DNA from: SHXR01 sp046160305 | Lineage (GTDB): Bacteria > Pseudomonadota > Gammaproteobacteria > Burkholderiales > SG8-39 | Assembly: GCA_046160305.1 (NCBI GenBank) | Contig: JBJXGX010000116.1 | Span: 65,978 to 129,977, forward strand | Direction of reading: 5' to 3' | DNA length: 64,000 nucleotides | Shown: positions 41,658-50,336 of the stretch, in pieces | How the letters are laid out: each line of letters begins with the position of its first letter | Position numbering within the stretch: the first letter of the stretch is position 1 | Position numbers and translations under genes: made by a program | The notes under the pieces: model-generated | Database searches by the model: none | What the model was told of the DNA's origin: nothing | What the model saw: the letters and a program-made list of their open reading frames with translations, nothing else

Positions 41658-42545
41658 ATGCCAGAGCTCCCGGATCTCACGATCTACATCGAGAAGCTCG
41701 ACGAGCGCATCATGGGTGCGACGCTCGAACGGGTGCGGGTACTGAATCCCTTTCTCCTTCGCACCGCGGTCCCGCCGATCGCGATGGTCGAAGGCCGGCG
41801 TGTCGAGCAATTACGCCGGATCGGCAAACGCGTCGTCATTGCGCTCGAGGGTGGCTTCTTTCTCGTCATCCATTTGATGATCGCAGGGCGTCTTCGCTGG
41901 CTTGGGGCCGGCGGCAAACCACCTGGGCGAATCACGCTGGCAACGTTTTCTTTTTCGACCGGCACGATCGCATTGACCGAGGCGGGAACGAAGCGTCGCG
42001 CGTCGCTGCATGTGGTGGAAGGCGAGGCTTCGCTGCAAGCAATGGATCCCGGCGGATTGGAAATTCACGCGATCAGTCTCGATCAATTTGCCGCGCGCCT
42101 GCATTCCGCGAACCACACATTGAAGCGCGCGCTGACGGACCCTCATTTGTTCGCCGCGATCGGTAATGCCTATTCGGATGAGATCCTGCATCGCGCAAAG
42201 CTCTCGCCTATCGCGTTGACGCAGAAACTCGGCGCGGAAGAAACGGCCCGGCTATTCGATGCGGTGCGCGCGGTCATGGCGGAATGGACCAAGCGTCTAC
42301 GGAGTGAAGCCGGGGATGATTTTCCGGTCGGGGTCACTGCATTTCGACCGGAAATGGCGGTGCATGGACGCTTCGGCAAGCCGTGTCCGGTGTGCGCATC
42401 GCCGGTCCAGCGCATCGTATACGCCGAGAATGAATCGAACTACTGCGCCCGCTGCCAGACCAACGGAAAGTTGCTTGCCGACCGGGCCTTGTCAAGACTG
42501 CTGCACAAGAGCTGGCCCAAACATCTGGACGAGCTCGAGGGATGA
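41658..42545 (+). CDS. Second Fpg/Nei family DNA glycosylase
   Basis: The product of 295 residues starts MPELPDLTIYIEKLDERI, keeping the catalytic Pro2-Glu3 pair but with Asp where Fpg has Glu (PELPE). It has VIHLMIAGRLRW, the helix-two-turn-helix AIGNAYSDEILHRAKLSP, and a zinc finger Cys243, Cys246, Cys263 and Cys266. After the finger it continues for 29 residues (QTNGKLLADRALSRLLHKSW and onward), whereas Fpg ends there. It is unlike the canonical mutM at 26085-26900. The last four bases overlap a histidine kinase gene. Substrate range is unknown. Confidence 0.85.
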   Translation: MPELPDLTIYIEKLDERIMGATLERVRVLNPFLLRTAVPPIAMVEGRRVEQLRRIGKRVVIALEGGFFLVIHLMIAGRLRWLGAGGKPPGRITLATFSFSTGTIALTEAGTKRRASLHVVEGEASLQAMDPGGLEIHAISLDQFAARLHSANHTLKRALTDPHLFAAIGNAYSDEILHRAKLSPIALTQKLGAEETARLFDAVRAVMAEWTKRLRSEAGDDFPVGVTAFRPEMAVHGRFGKPCPVCASPVQRIVYAENESNYCARCQTNGKLLADRALSRLLHKSWPKHLDELEG

Positions 42546-44371
42546 CGGCGATGCATTCACTTGCCGCGCCCGTCGTCACCACGTGGATGATCGTCCGCGG
42601 TCAAGGTGATCAATCGCACGGGCAATGCCGCGAATCAGCCCTCGCGTTCAAGTTTGCTTCCCGAACTGCCGTTCTAACCCGCGTCCAGACACAAGATCGC
42701 GGCGAAGGGCCTCCGGTGAACACATCTAGATTGGTCGACCGACCGGCTGCACCATCGGAGACTCTCGATGGGACGACCGCGGAGCATTACGGCCTGACAG
42801 TGAACAAACAGCTTGCCCTCGCCCAATCGATTGCCCGACTCGGCTTCGATTGGTGCTGGGAACAGGACGAGCAGTTTCGATTCGTCGTCACGAGTACGCC
42901 ATGGCTGGTCGGTGTTCCGGAGCTACCACGGGATCTCGTCGGCAAGCGGCCGTGGGAGATCGAAGGCGCGGAGATCGTGGGGCTCCCGGTGGCAGCCTTC
43001 ATTGATCTGCATCGCAAGCAGCAGCCCTATCGCGATGTTCTCATTCGTCGCAAAGGCCGGCATGGACGCACCTACTCCGTGCTTGCCTCCGCCACGCCGA
43101 TTCTCGACGACGCGGGAATTTTCGTTGGCTATCGCGGTGGCGCGCGCGAAGCAACGCATCTCATGCGTGAACGTGAGGCGATCGATCGGGCGCGGAATGC
43201 GGCAGACCGCGATAACGCGGCCAAAACCCGATTCCTTGCGTGCATGAGCCACGAGATCCGTACACCGCTCAACGGCGTGCTCGGGATGATCGATCTGCTC
43301 ATGAAGACGGATCTCTCGTTCGAGCAACGTCGCTTCGCCGAGACCGCGAACGCCGCGGGTGATTCGCTGGTCGCGATCATCAACGACGTTCTCGACTACT
43401 CCAAGATCAGCGAAGGAAAGCTCGAACTGGAGTCGCGGCCTTTCGATCTGCGTATCGTCGTGTCTGACGTGATCGGTTTGTTTTCTCCTCGTGCGCGCGA
43501 GAAACCAAGCGTCGATTTGCGGTCGGTGATCGCTGAAGGTACCCCGGCGGCGCTGGATGGTGATGCAAACCGGATCCGGCAAATCCTCACCAACCTCGTT
43601 GCGAACGCGATCCGCTTTACGGAAAGCGGAGAGATTGTCGTTCGCGTGGAATGCGCCAAGAAGGCGACAGGACCCAAGACCGGGCTGGTCGACATGGAAA
43701 TTTCGGTTGCCGATACGGGTGCCGGAATGTCGGCTGATGCAGTGTCCAGGCTTTTTCAGCCCTATACGCAGGTTGGTGGCGATGCGGCACAGCGCGCGGG
43801 CGGCAGCGGGTTGGGACTGGTGATCGTGAAGCAGCTGGTCTGCGCCATGTTCGGCTCGATCGAGGTCGAGAGTACGCCAAGTGTCGGCACCCGCTTCTCC
43901 TTGCGCATTCCGATGCGGATCGCGGACGCTGGATCCCTTGTGGTTTCGCGCAATCGCGTTCCACCCAAGGCACGACGCATACGAAGCGGCGGTCTCGTCC
44001 TTGTTGTCGAAGACAATCCGGTCAATCAGGTGCTGGTGCGGGCAATGTTGTCGCGCATCGGCATCGCTTGTGAGATCGTGGCCGATGGCGAGGCGGGCCT
44101 CGCGGCCTTCCGATCCGGACGGTTCGACGTCATCCTCATGGATTGCGAAATGCCCATGCTCGATGGATTCGAGACGACGCGGGCGATTCGTGCCGTGGAG
44201 CGATCACGGCGCGCCCGCCCGACGCCGATCATCGCGTTGACCGCCAATGCGTTGCAGGGTGATAGAAAGCGGGCCCTGGCGGCCGGGATGGATGACTATC
44301 TCGCCAAGCCGTACAAGAGTGATCAGTTGGGCGACATGATTGCTCGCTGGATCGATTCTCCACGTCCGTAG
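42542..44371 (+). CDS. Hybrid sensor histidine kinase / response regulator
   Basis: The 609-residue cytoplasmic sensor kinase has no membrane helix. A PAS-like region spans about 95-210, followed by a HisKA dimerisation domain with phosphoacceptor His237 in FLACMSHEIRTPLNGVLGMIDLL. The ATPase domain has LTNLVANAIRFTESGEI, VADTGAGM and GGSGLGLVIVKQL. A C-terminal receiver holds VVEDNPVNQ, phosphoacceptor Asp534 in ILMDCEMPM and Lys589 in YLAKPYK. An ATG at 42542 overlaps the glycosylase stop; a GTG at 42716 with a better AAGGG upstream would remove 58 poorly conserved residues. No partner regulator is adjacent. The input signal is unknown. Confidence 0.88.
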   Translation: MTAMHSLAAPVVTTWMIVRGQGDQSHGQCRESALAFKFASRTAVLTRVQTQDRGEGPPVNTSRLVDRPAAPSETLDGTTAEHYGLTVNKQLALAQSIARLGFDWCWEQDEQFRFVVTSTPWLVGVPELPRDLVGKRPWEIEGAEIVGLPVAAFIDLHRKQQPYRDVLIRRKGRHGRTYSVLASATPILDDAGIFVGYRGGAREATHLMREREAIDRARNAADRDNAAKTRFLACMSHEIRTPLNGVLGMIDLLMKTDLSFEQRRFAETANAAGDSLVAIINDVLDYSKISEGKLELESRPFDLRIVVSDVIGLFSPRAREKPSVDLRSVIAEGTPAALDGDANRIRQILTNLVANAIRFTESGEIVVRVECAKKATGPKTGLVDMEISVADTGAGMSADAVSRLFQPYTQVGGDAAQRAGGSGLGLVIVKQLVCAMFGSIEVESTPSVGTRFSLRIPMRIADAGSLVVSRNRVPPKARRIRSGGLVLVVEDNPVNQVLVRAMLSRIGIACEIVADGEAGLAAFRSGRFDVILMDCEMPMLDGFETTRAIRAVERSRRARPTPIIALTANALQGDRKRALAAGMDDYLAKPYKSDQLGDMIARWIDSPRP

Positions 44372-44377
44372 CAACAG

Positions 44378-44400
44378 CCGGGCGCGGGTGCTCCGCCCGG
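44378..44400. terminator. GC-rich hairpin between convergent kinase and dehydrogenase genes
   Basis: The arms CCGGGCG and CGCCCGG pair perfectly around a nine-base loop. The hairpin begins seven bases after the histidine kinase stop and lies 19 bases from the end of the convergent gabD-like gene. It could stop transcription from either side, but no T run follows on either strand. Confidence 0.45.
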
Positions 44401-44418
44401 ATCAACGGCTGGCCGTGC

Positions 44419-45897
44419 TCAGCGATCGATACCGCCGATGCATACGTACTTCACTTCGAGATAGTCCTCGATGCCGTATTTCGAGCCTTCGCGGCCGATC
44501 CCCGATTCCTTCATGCCGCCGAACGGCGCCACTTCGGTCGAGATGAGGCCGGTGTTGACACCCACGATCCCGTACTCGAGTGCTTCGGCGACGCGCCAGA
44601 TCCGACCGATGTCGCGCCCATAGAAATAGGCAGCCAGACCGAACTCCGTATCGTTGGCGATGCGAATCGCCTCGGCTTCGTCCTTGAACCGGAACAACGG
44701 CGCGACCGGTCCGAACGTCTCCTCTTTGGCCAGTAGCATCGCGGACGTTACGTTCGTGAGAATCGTCGGTTCGAAGAATAGACCTCCCGCGCTATGCGGC
44801 TTGCCGCCCAGCATGATCTTCGCGCCCTTCGCGAGCGCATCCTCGATGTGGCTTTTCACTTTCGCAATCGCCGGCGCGTCGATCAATGGTCCGATCGTGA
44901 CGCCGGGTTCCATGCCGTTGCCGACCTTGAATTGCTTGACGCGTTCGGCGAGCTTCGCTGCGAAGGCGTCGTAGACCTCGTCTTGCACCAGGATGCGATT
45001 CGCGCAGACGCAGGTCTGGCCGGCATTGCGGTACTTCGATGCGATCGCGCCATCGGCCGCCGCATCGAGATCCGCGTCATTGAATACGATGAAGGGCGCG
45101 TTGCCGCCAAGCTCGAGCGACACCTTCTTCACCGTGGCTGAGCACTGCTTCATCAAGAGCTTGCCCACTTCAGTCGACCCGGTGAACGAGAGTTTGCGCA
45201 CCTTGGAGTTCGATGTGAGCTCTCCGCCGATCGCGGGCGCATCGCCTGTGAGGATGTTGAGCACACCCTTCGGCATGCCGGCCCGTTCGGCGAGCTCCGC
45301 GATTGAAAACGCCGACAACGGCGTTTGTTCCGCCGGTTTGAGCACAACGGTGCAACCGGCAGCAAGCGCGGGGGCCACTTTGCGCGTGATCATCGCGTTC
45401 GGGAAATTCCATGGCGTGATGGCCGCGCACACACCGATCGGCTCTTTCATCACGACGATGCGCTTGTCGGCCTGGTGCTGCGGGATCGTATCGCCATACA
45501 CGCGCTTGGCTTCTTCCGCGAACCACTCGACGAACGACGCGCCGTAAGTGATCTCGCCCTTTGCCTCGGCGAGTGGTTTGCCTTGTTCGGCCGTGATGAT
45601 GGCGCCCAGATCGTCCTGCGCGGCGGTCATCAGGTCGAACCACTTGCGCAGGACACCCGCGCGGTCTTTCCCGGTCTTGGCCCGCCACGCGGGCAGTGCC
45701 GCGCTCGCGGCATCGATCGCGCGTCGCGTTTCCGCGGCGCCCATATCCGGTACTTCGGCCAGAATCGCGCCGGTCGCCGGATCGGTAACCGGAAAAGTCT
45801 TGCCGCTATCGGCATCGCACCATTCGCCATTGATGTAGCAGCGGGTGCGAAACAGCTTGGTGTCTTTGAGGGTTGGAATGCGTTGTGGTGCGTTCAT
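44419..45897 (-). CDS. gabD: NAD(P)-dependent succinate-semialdehyde dehydrogenase family protein
   Basis: The enzyme oxidises succinate semialdehyde or a similar aldehyde to the acid. The 492-residue product has ITPWNFPNAMITRKVAPALAAGCTVVLKPAEQTPLSA, the catalytic Glu in SLELGGNAPFIV, the catalytic Cys in NAGQTCVCANRILV at about residue 295, and C-terminal GGMKESGIGREGSKYGIEDYLEVKY. Sequence style is that of GabD. An SD, GGAGAACC, precedes the ATG. It is the last gene of the minus-strand transport and oxidation cluster and probably handles an aldehyde made by its neighbours. Confidence 0.9.
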   Translation of the reverse strand: MNAPQRIPTLKDTKLFRTRCYINGEWCDADSGKTFPVTDPATGAILAEVPDMGAAETRRAIDAASAALPAWRAKTGKDRAGVLRKWFDLMTAAQDDLGAIITAEQGKPLAEAKGEITYGASFVEWFAEEAKRVYGDTIPQHQADKRIVVMKEPIGVCAAITPWNFPNAMITRKVAPALAAGCTVVLKPAEQTPLSAFSIAELAERAGMPKGVLNILTGDAPAIGGELTSNSKVRKLSFTGSTEVGKLLMKQCSATVKKVSLELGGNAPFIVFNDADLDAAADGAIASKYRNAGQTCVCANRILVQDEVYDAFAAKLAERVKQFKVGNGMEPGVTIGPLIDAPAIAKVKSHIEDALAKGAKIMLGGKPHSAGGLFFEPTILTNVTSAMLLAKEETFGPVAPLFRFKDEAEAIRIANDTEFGLAAYFYGRDIGRIWRVAEALEYGIVGVNTGLISTEVAPFGGMKESGIGREGSKYGIEDYLEVKYVCIGGIDR

Positions 45898-45927
45898 GGC
45901 GGTTCTCCTGACGTGCCTCGGAACAGT

Positions 45928-46938
45928 CTACTCTTTCAATTTTCTACGAACTTCCAGCATGATCTTGCCGACATGCGCGCTCGATTCCATCAGCGCATGC
46001 GCGAGCGCCGCCTCGGCAAGCGGAAACACTTTGAAGATCACCGGTTTGGCCACGCTTTTTTCAAGCAGCGGCCAGACGTTTTCCAGAAGCGCCTTGGCGA
46101 TCGCTGCTTTCTCCGGGATCGTGCGCGGTCGCAGTGTCGAGCCCGTCACGGTGAGCCGCTTCATCATGATCGGCGCCAACTCGATCTCGACTCTCTGACC
46201 TTCCAGAAAGGCGATCTGCACCAGGCGGCCGTTTGGTGCGAGCGAGCGCAGATTCTTGTTCGTATAGCTGCCACCGACCATGTCGAGAATGACGTCCACC
46301 CCGCGCTTTTCAGTGGCGGTGAACAGTTCCTTCGCCCAATCCTGGGTCTTGTAGTTGAACGCGACATCGGCGCCAAGCGTCTTGCAGGCGGCGGCTTTTT
46401 CGTCATTGCCGACAGTGGTAAAGACCTTCGCCCCGAACGCCTTGGCGAGTTGAATCGCGGTAACGCCGATGCCGCTCGACCCGCCGTGCACGAGCAATGA
46501 TTCGCCTCGTTTGAGCGCGCCGCGATCGAAGACGTTGGTCCAGACGGTGAAATACGTTTCGGGAATAGCGGCCGCTTCCAGGACCGAAAGACCCTTTGGA
46601 ATCGGCAGGCAATTTGGTGCCGGAACGGCACAGTATTCGGCATAGCCACCGCCCGCGGTCAACGCGCAGACGGTATCGCCGACACGCCACTGCGTAACGT
46701 CCGGGGCAATCGCAACGATTTTGCCGGCAACTTCGAGTCCCATGATGGGCGATGCGCCGGGCGGCGGCGGATACTCACCTTTGCGTTGGGCAACGTCCGG
46801 GCGATTCACGCCTGCGTATTCCACCTCGATCAAGACCTCGCCCGATCGAACGGATGGTACCGCCGCATCGGCAATCATCATGACGTCCGGCGCGCCACCG
46901 GCGCCATGCTCGATTCTTTTCATTGTGTTTGGAATCAT
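45928..46938 (-). CDS. NAD(P)H-quinone oxidoreductase (zinc-free MDR family)
   Basis: The 336-residue product belongs to the quinone oxidoreductase branch of the medium-chain dehydrogenase superfamily. It has RPDVAQRKGEYPPPPGASPIMGLEVAGKIVAI near the start and the NADPH site LVHGGSSGIGVTAIQLAKAFGAKVF, and lacks the zinc ligands of alcohol dehydrogenases. It may reduce quinones or enals. The start ATG at 46938 overlaps the livM stop as ATGA; an inner Met at 46923 is possible. It lies 30 bases upstream of the gabD-like gene. Confidence 0.9.
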   Translation of the reverse strand: MIPNTMKRIEHGAGGAPDVMMIADAAVPSVRSGEVLIEVEYAGVNRPDVAQRKGEYPPPPGASPIMGLEVAGKIVAIAPDVTQWRVGDTVCALTAGGGYAEYCAVPAPNCLPIPKGLSVLEAAAIPETYFTVWTNVFDRGALKRGESLLVHGGSSGIGVTAIQLAKAFGAKVFTTVGNDEKAAACKTLGADVAFNYKTQDWAKELFTATEKRGVDVILDMVGGSYTNKNLRSLAPNGRLVQIAFLEGQRVEIELAPIMMKRLTVTGSTLRPRTIPEKAAIAKALLENVWPLLEKSVAKPVIFKVFPLAEAALAHALMESSAHVGKIMLEVRRKLKE

Positions 46939-47897
46939 CTGAATTTGAGAATCCTGCCGAGAATGCCACTTGGCATGTAGATGATAAAGAGGATCAGCAT
47001 GATCCCGTAAATAGTGCTATCGAGCGCATGCAGCTCGTTGCCGATGAAAACCCGCAGCGACTCGGCAAGCAGGATAGTGAATATCGCGCCGACCGTGGGT
47101 CCGAGCTGCACGAACATGCCGCCCGCGATGACCGCGAACACGATCTGCAGCGAAACCGCGATGCCCGATACGGTATCCGGATTGATGTATTGCTGATACT
47201 GCCCGTACAACGCGCCGCCGAGCGCGGTGAGCCCCGCCGAAAGCACCGTGATCATCAGTTTCGTGCGGGTCACGTCCACGCCGACCGAGGCGCTCGCGTC
47301 TTCCTCCTGGCTGATCGCCTCCATCGCATAACGCGCCATGCTTTGATCGACCTTCCGCCATACCCACAATCCGAACAGCCACGCGACCAGCATCAGGTAG
47401 AGATAACCCGCCTTCCCCGCGAACTGGAGACCGACGAGCGAATAGCTCGATCCTTGCAGCGCCGAGTTTGGTGTGATGCCAAGCGACCCGCCGGTGTGGT
47501 CACGCAGCGCGACGATGATGAGGCGCACGACCTCCGATAGGGCGAGCGTCACCAACGCGAAGTAGTGACCGGTAATCCGGAATCGAAAGCAGGGATAACC
47601 GATCAGCACGGCGACGCTGACCGCCAGGACTACGCCGATCGGGATGCCGATCCACGGCGATACGCCGAAGTGATTCCAAAGGAGCGTCACCGTATAGGCG
47701 CCGATTCCCATGAACGCGCCATGCCCGAACGAGATGAGCCCAAAGCGGCCCATGATCGACCAGCTCGTATAGATGAAGCTCCAGAGCAGGATCAGATTGA
47801 GCAGATGAAGAAAATAGTCGCCCATCCCGACAAAGGGCATGAGGCCTATCACGACGGCCGCGGTAACCCAACCCATCTGTTCGCGGCCGACGGTCAC
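46935..47897 (-). CDS. livM: Branched-chain amino-acid-type ABC transporter permease LivM
   Basis: One of two membrane subunits of a LIV-type importer. The 320-residue product has about eight helices and the family signatures SIMGRFGLISFGHGAFMGIGAYT, ITGHYFALVTLALSEVVRLI and GGMFVQLGPTVGAIFTILLAESLRV. I chose the GTG at 47897, which overlaps the livH stop (GTGA) and indicates translational coupling; an ATG seven codons later is an alternative. Substrate specificity cannot be read from the permease. Confidence 0.93.
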   Translation of the reverse strand: MTVGREQMGWVTAAVVIGLMPFVGMGDYFLHLLNLILLWSFIYTSWSIMGRFGLISFGHGAFMGIGAYTVTLLWNHFGVSPWIGIPIGVVLAVSVAVLIGYPCFRFRITGHYFALVTLALSEVVRLIIVALRDHTGGSLGITPNSALQGSSYSLVGLQFAGKAGYLYLMLVAWLFGLWVWRKVDQSMARYAMEAISQEEDASASVGVDVTRTKLMITVLSAGLTALGGALYGQYQQYINPDTVSGIAVSLQIVFAVIAGGMFVQLGPTVGAIFTILLAESLRVFIGNELHALDSTIYGIMLILFIIYMPSGILGRILKFR

Positions 47898-48766
47898 GCC
47901 TTGGTCCCCATGATTCCTTGTGGGCGAATGAACATCATGACGATGAAAAACACGAACGCGAGCACATAGCCCCATTCGAGATGAAAGCAGGAGCCGCCGA
48001 TGGCGATGAACTGCGCGAAGATGAACGCGGCGATGAATCCACCGATCATGTTGCCGAGTCCACCCATCACGCACACCATGAAGGTGATCGGTCCGAACGA
48101 CAGCCCGATCGCCGGGTGCACGTCGTATTGCAAGACGAGAAGACAGGCGCCGAGCCCGGCCAGTCCGCCACCGATCGCCGAGGTGAGCAGATAGATCCTG
48201 CTCGGCGCGACGCCCATGAGCGGCATGATCGCGCGGTCCTGGCTGATGGCCCGTATCGCGGTGCCAAGGTAGGTCTTCTTCAGGAAGAAGTAGAGGCCCA
48301 GCATCGCCACCAGCGCGGTCGTCGCCGCGAACAGGCGCGAATACGGAAGCTGGATCTCACCCACCGAGAGACTCGGCAAGCTCACACCGAGATTCTTGAA
48401 ATCGATGCCGAACACGAACGTGGCGGCGGCCTGCAGGAAAAACAATGTTCCCCCGGTCACGAGGAGCTGATTGATCGGTTCGGATTGCAAGACCGGCTTG
48501 ATGACGAATTGATGCAGCGCCATCCCGGCGATCGATATCAAGACGACGGCCGCGGTGAAGGCGAGGAATAGCGGCCAGCCATGGACCTTATGCAGGAAAT
48601 AGACGGCGTACATGCCAAGCATCATCAGCTCGGCGTAGCAGATCCACACCACATCGATGACGCCGAAAACCAGATTCAATCCGAGCGCAAGAAGCGCGAG
48701 GACGCCGCCGAACAACGCACCATTCAGGATTGCTTCAACGATGAAGATATCGAGGCCGCACTGCAT
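47894..48766 (-). CDS. livH: Branched-chain amino-acid-type ABC transporter permease LivH
   Basis: This is the second membrane subunit of the LIV-type importer. The 290-residue product has eight predicted helices, with FGGVLALLALGLNLVFGVIDVVWICYAELMMLGMYAVYFL at the N-terminus, the coupling segment RAISQDRAIMPLMGVAP, and GGLGNMIGGFIAAFIFAQF near the end. The livH start lies nine bases after the livF stop, and its stop overlaps livM. Confidence 0.93.
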   Translation of the reverse strand: MQCGLDIFIVEAILNGALFGGVLALLALGLNLVFGVIDVVWICYAELMMLGMYAVYFLHKVHGWPLFLAFTAAVVLISIAGMALHQFVIKPVLQSEPINQLLVTGGTLFFLQAAATFVFGIDFKNLGVSLPSLSVGEIQLPYSRLFAATTALVAMLGLYFFLKKTYLGTAIRAISQDRAIMPLMGVAPSRIYLLTSAIGGGLAGLGACLLVLQYDVHPAIGLSFGPITFMVCVMGGLGNMIGGFIAAFIFAQFIAIGGSCFHLEWGYVLAFVFFIVMMFIRPQGIMGTKA

Positions 48767-48775
48767 CGGAAGCTC

Positions 48776-49480
48776 CTAGAGTCCTACATACGCCTTGCGG
48801 ATATCGTCGCTCGCCAAGAGCTCCGATGCCGTGCCGCTCGCCTTGATGCGCCCCACTTCGAGCAGATACGCGCGATCCGCGACGCGCAGCACCTGCCGCA
48901 CGTTCTGCTCGACGATCAGCACCGTATAGCCTTGCGCCCGGATGCGATTCACCAGTTCGAACACCTGCTGCACGACCACCGGTGCGAGTCCAGCGGACGG
49001 TTCATCGAGCAATAGCAACTTTGGACCGGACATCAGGCCGCGGCCGATCGCGCACATCTGCTGTTCACCGCCCGAGAGGGTTCCCGCCGGTTGGTCGCGC
49101 CGCTCTTTCATGCGTGGAAACAAGTCGTAGACGAACGCGAGACGTTCGGCGAATTTCGCACGGGCCGCATGCAGATAGCAACCCATGCGCAGGTTCTCCT
49201 CGACTGTCAGCCGTGGAAAGAGCCGCCGATGCTCCGGAACATGCGCGATGCCAAGCTCGATGATCCGATGCGCCTCGATATCGTTGAGGCGTGTGCCTTC
49301 CATCGACATTTCGCCCGCGCGGACTTCAATGAGTTTCGAGATGACGCGAAGCAAGGTCGACTTGCCGGCGCCGTTGGGGCCGATGACCGCAACGGCTTCG
49401 CCCGCGTTCACGTGCAATGACACGTCGAACAGCGCTTGAAACGACGCGTATCCGGCCGACACGCCTTTCAGTTCGAGCAT
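48776..49480 (-). CDS. livF: ABC transporter ATP-binding protein LivF
   Basis: This ATPase subunit powers the importer. The 234-residue product has Walker A GPNGAGKSTLL, ABC signature LSGGEQQM, Walker B LLLLDEPSAGLAP, and the closing switch LIVEQNVRQVLRVADRAYLLE, which is the LivF style. The start overlaps the livG stop by one base (TAATG). Neighbours on both sides are transporter genes. Confidence 0.95.
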   Translation of the reverse strand: MLELKGVSAGYASFQALFDVSLHVNAGEAVAVIGPNGAGKSTLLRVISKLIEVRAGEMSMEGTRLNDIEAHRIIELGIAHVPEHRRLFPRLTVEENLRMGCYLHAARAKFAERLAFVYDLFPRMKERRDQPAGTLSGGEQQMCAIGRGLMSGPKLLLLDEPSAGLAPVVVQQVFELVNRIRAQGYTVLIVEQNVRQVLRVADRAYLLEVGRIKASGTASELLASDDIRKAYVGL

Positions 49481-50235
49481 TACGCGCTCCGCGCGGCAGT
49501 CTGCTGCACTTCGACCGCATCGGTGCCGAGATAGACTTCGATCACGCGCGGGTCGCGTGCAATTTCGGTTGGTGTTCCCTGCGCGATCAATTCACCGTGA
49601 TCGAGCACGATGCATCGATCGACGATCCGCATCAGGACACCCATGATGTGCTCGACCCAGATGATCGTGATGCCGCGTTCGTTGCGGATGCGCAGGAGCA
49701 TGTCGCCCGCCTGATGCATCTCGCTCTCATCCAGGCCACCGAGGCTCTCGTCGGCAAGCAGCAGCTTCGGCTGCGTGGCAAGGGCGCGCGCGAGCTCGAG
49801 CTTCTTGAGGCCGGCCGCCCCGAGACCATCGACCCGCGCATCGCCATCGAACGGAAGCTGGACGAGATTGAGCGCCTCTTCCGCCTGCTTCCAGGCGTGC
49901 GCGCGCATGATGCGCGGTTGTTGTCCGTAGAACGCAGCGACCGCCACATTCTCCAGAATGGTGAGCTTCCGGAAGGGCCGCGGGATCTGGTAGGTGCGTG
50001 CGATGCCACGGTGGCAGATCGCGGCCGGTGTCAGTCCACCAATTTCGCTATCCTGGAATCGAACCGAACCCCCGCTTGGCGGGACCATGCCGGCGATGCA
50101 ATTGAAGGTCGTACTCTTGCCTGAACCGTTCGGGCCAATGAGTCCGAGGATCTCACCTTCATTCACGTTGAACGAAATATTGCTCACGGCAGTGAAGCCG
50201 CCGAACCGCTTGGTGAGCGAGGCAACTTGGAGCAC
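49480..50235 (-). CDS. livG: ABC transporter ATP-binding protein LivG
   Basis: This is the second ATPase subunit. The 251-residue product has Walker A GPNGSGKSTTF, the LivG Q-loop region GIARTYQIPRPFRKLTILENV, a signature region LKKLELARALATQPKLLLADESLGGLDESEM whose start reads GAAGLKK instead of LSGGQ, and the end VIEVYLGTDAV. The divergent signature (GAAGLKKLEL) resembles the LSxGxxK-type variation of LivG proteins. The start is a GTG. A 100-base gap with a palindrome separates it from the binding protein gene. Confidence 0.93.
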   Translation of the reverse strand: MLQVASLTKRFGGFTAVSNISFNVNEGEILGLIGPNGSGKSTTFNCIAGMVPPSGGSVRFQDSEIGGLTPAAICHRGIARTYQIPRPFRKLTILENVAVAAFYGQQPRIMRAHAWKQAEEALNLVQLPFDGDARVDGLGAAGLKKLELARALATQPKLLLADESLGGLDESEMHQAGDMLLRIRNERGITIIWVEHIMGVLMRIVDRCIVLDHGELIAQGTPTEIARDPRVIEVYLGTDAVEVQQTAARSA

Positions 50236-50316
50236 GGTTCAGAGGATCGTTCTCAAAGGAAGATCGCGGGCAAGCCGGGCGCTTCGCGAATCCGGCTCGA
50301 ACCGCGCTCGGCTCGA

Positions 50317-50336
50317 ACTGATCGTCGACGATCAGT
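50317..50336. repeat. 20-base perfect palindrome between binding protein and livG genes
   Basis: ACTGATCGTC and its complement GACGATCAGT meet without a spacer, directly after the stop of the binding protein gene. On RNA it would fold as an eight-base stem with a TCGA loop. A stem here could stop part of the transcription or protect the upstream message, giving more binding protein than transporter, as in other such operons. No T run follows. Confidence 0.6.

Noticed and set aside
45325..46500. 391-codon open frame on the plus strand opposite gabD and the quinone oxidoreductase
   Set aside because: It spans two recognised minus-strand genes and shows no family motif.
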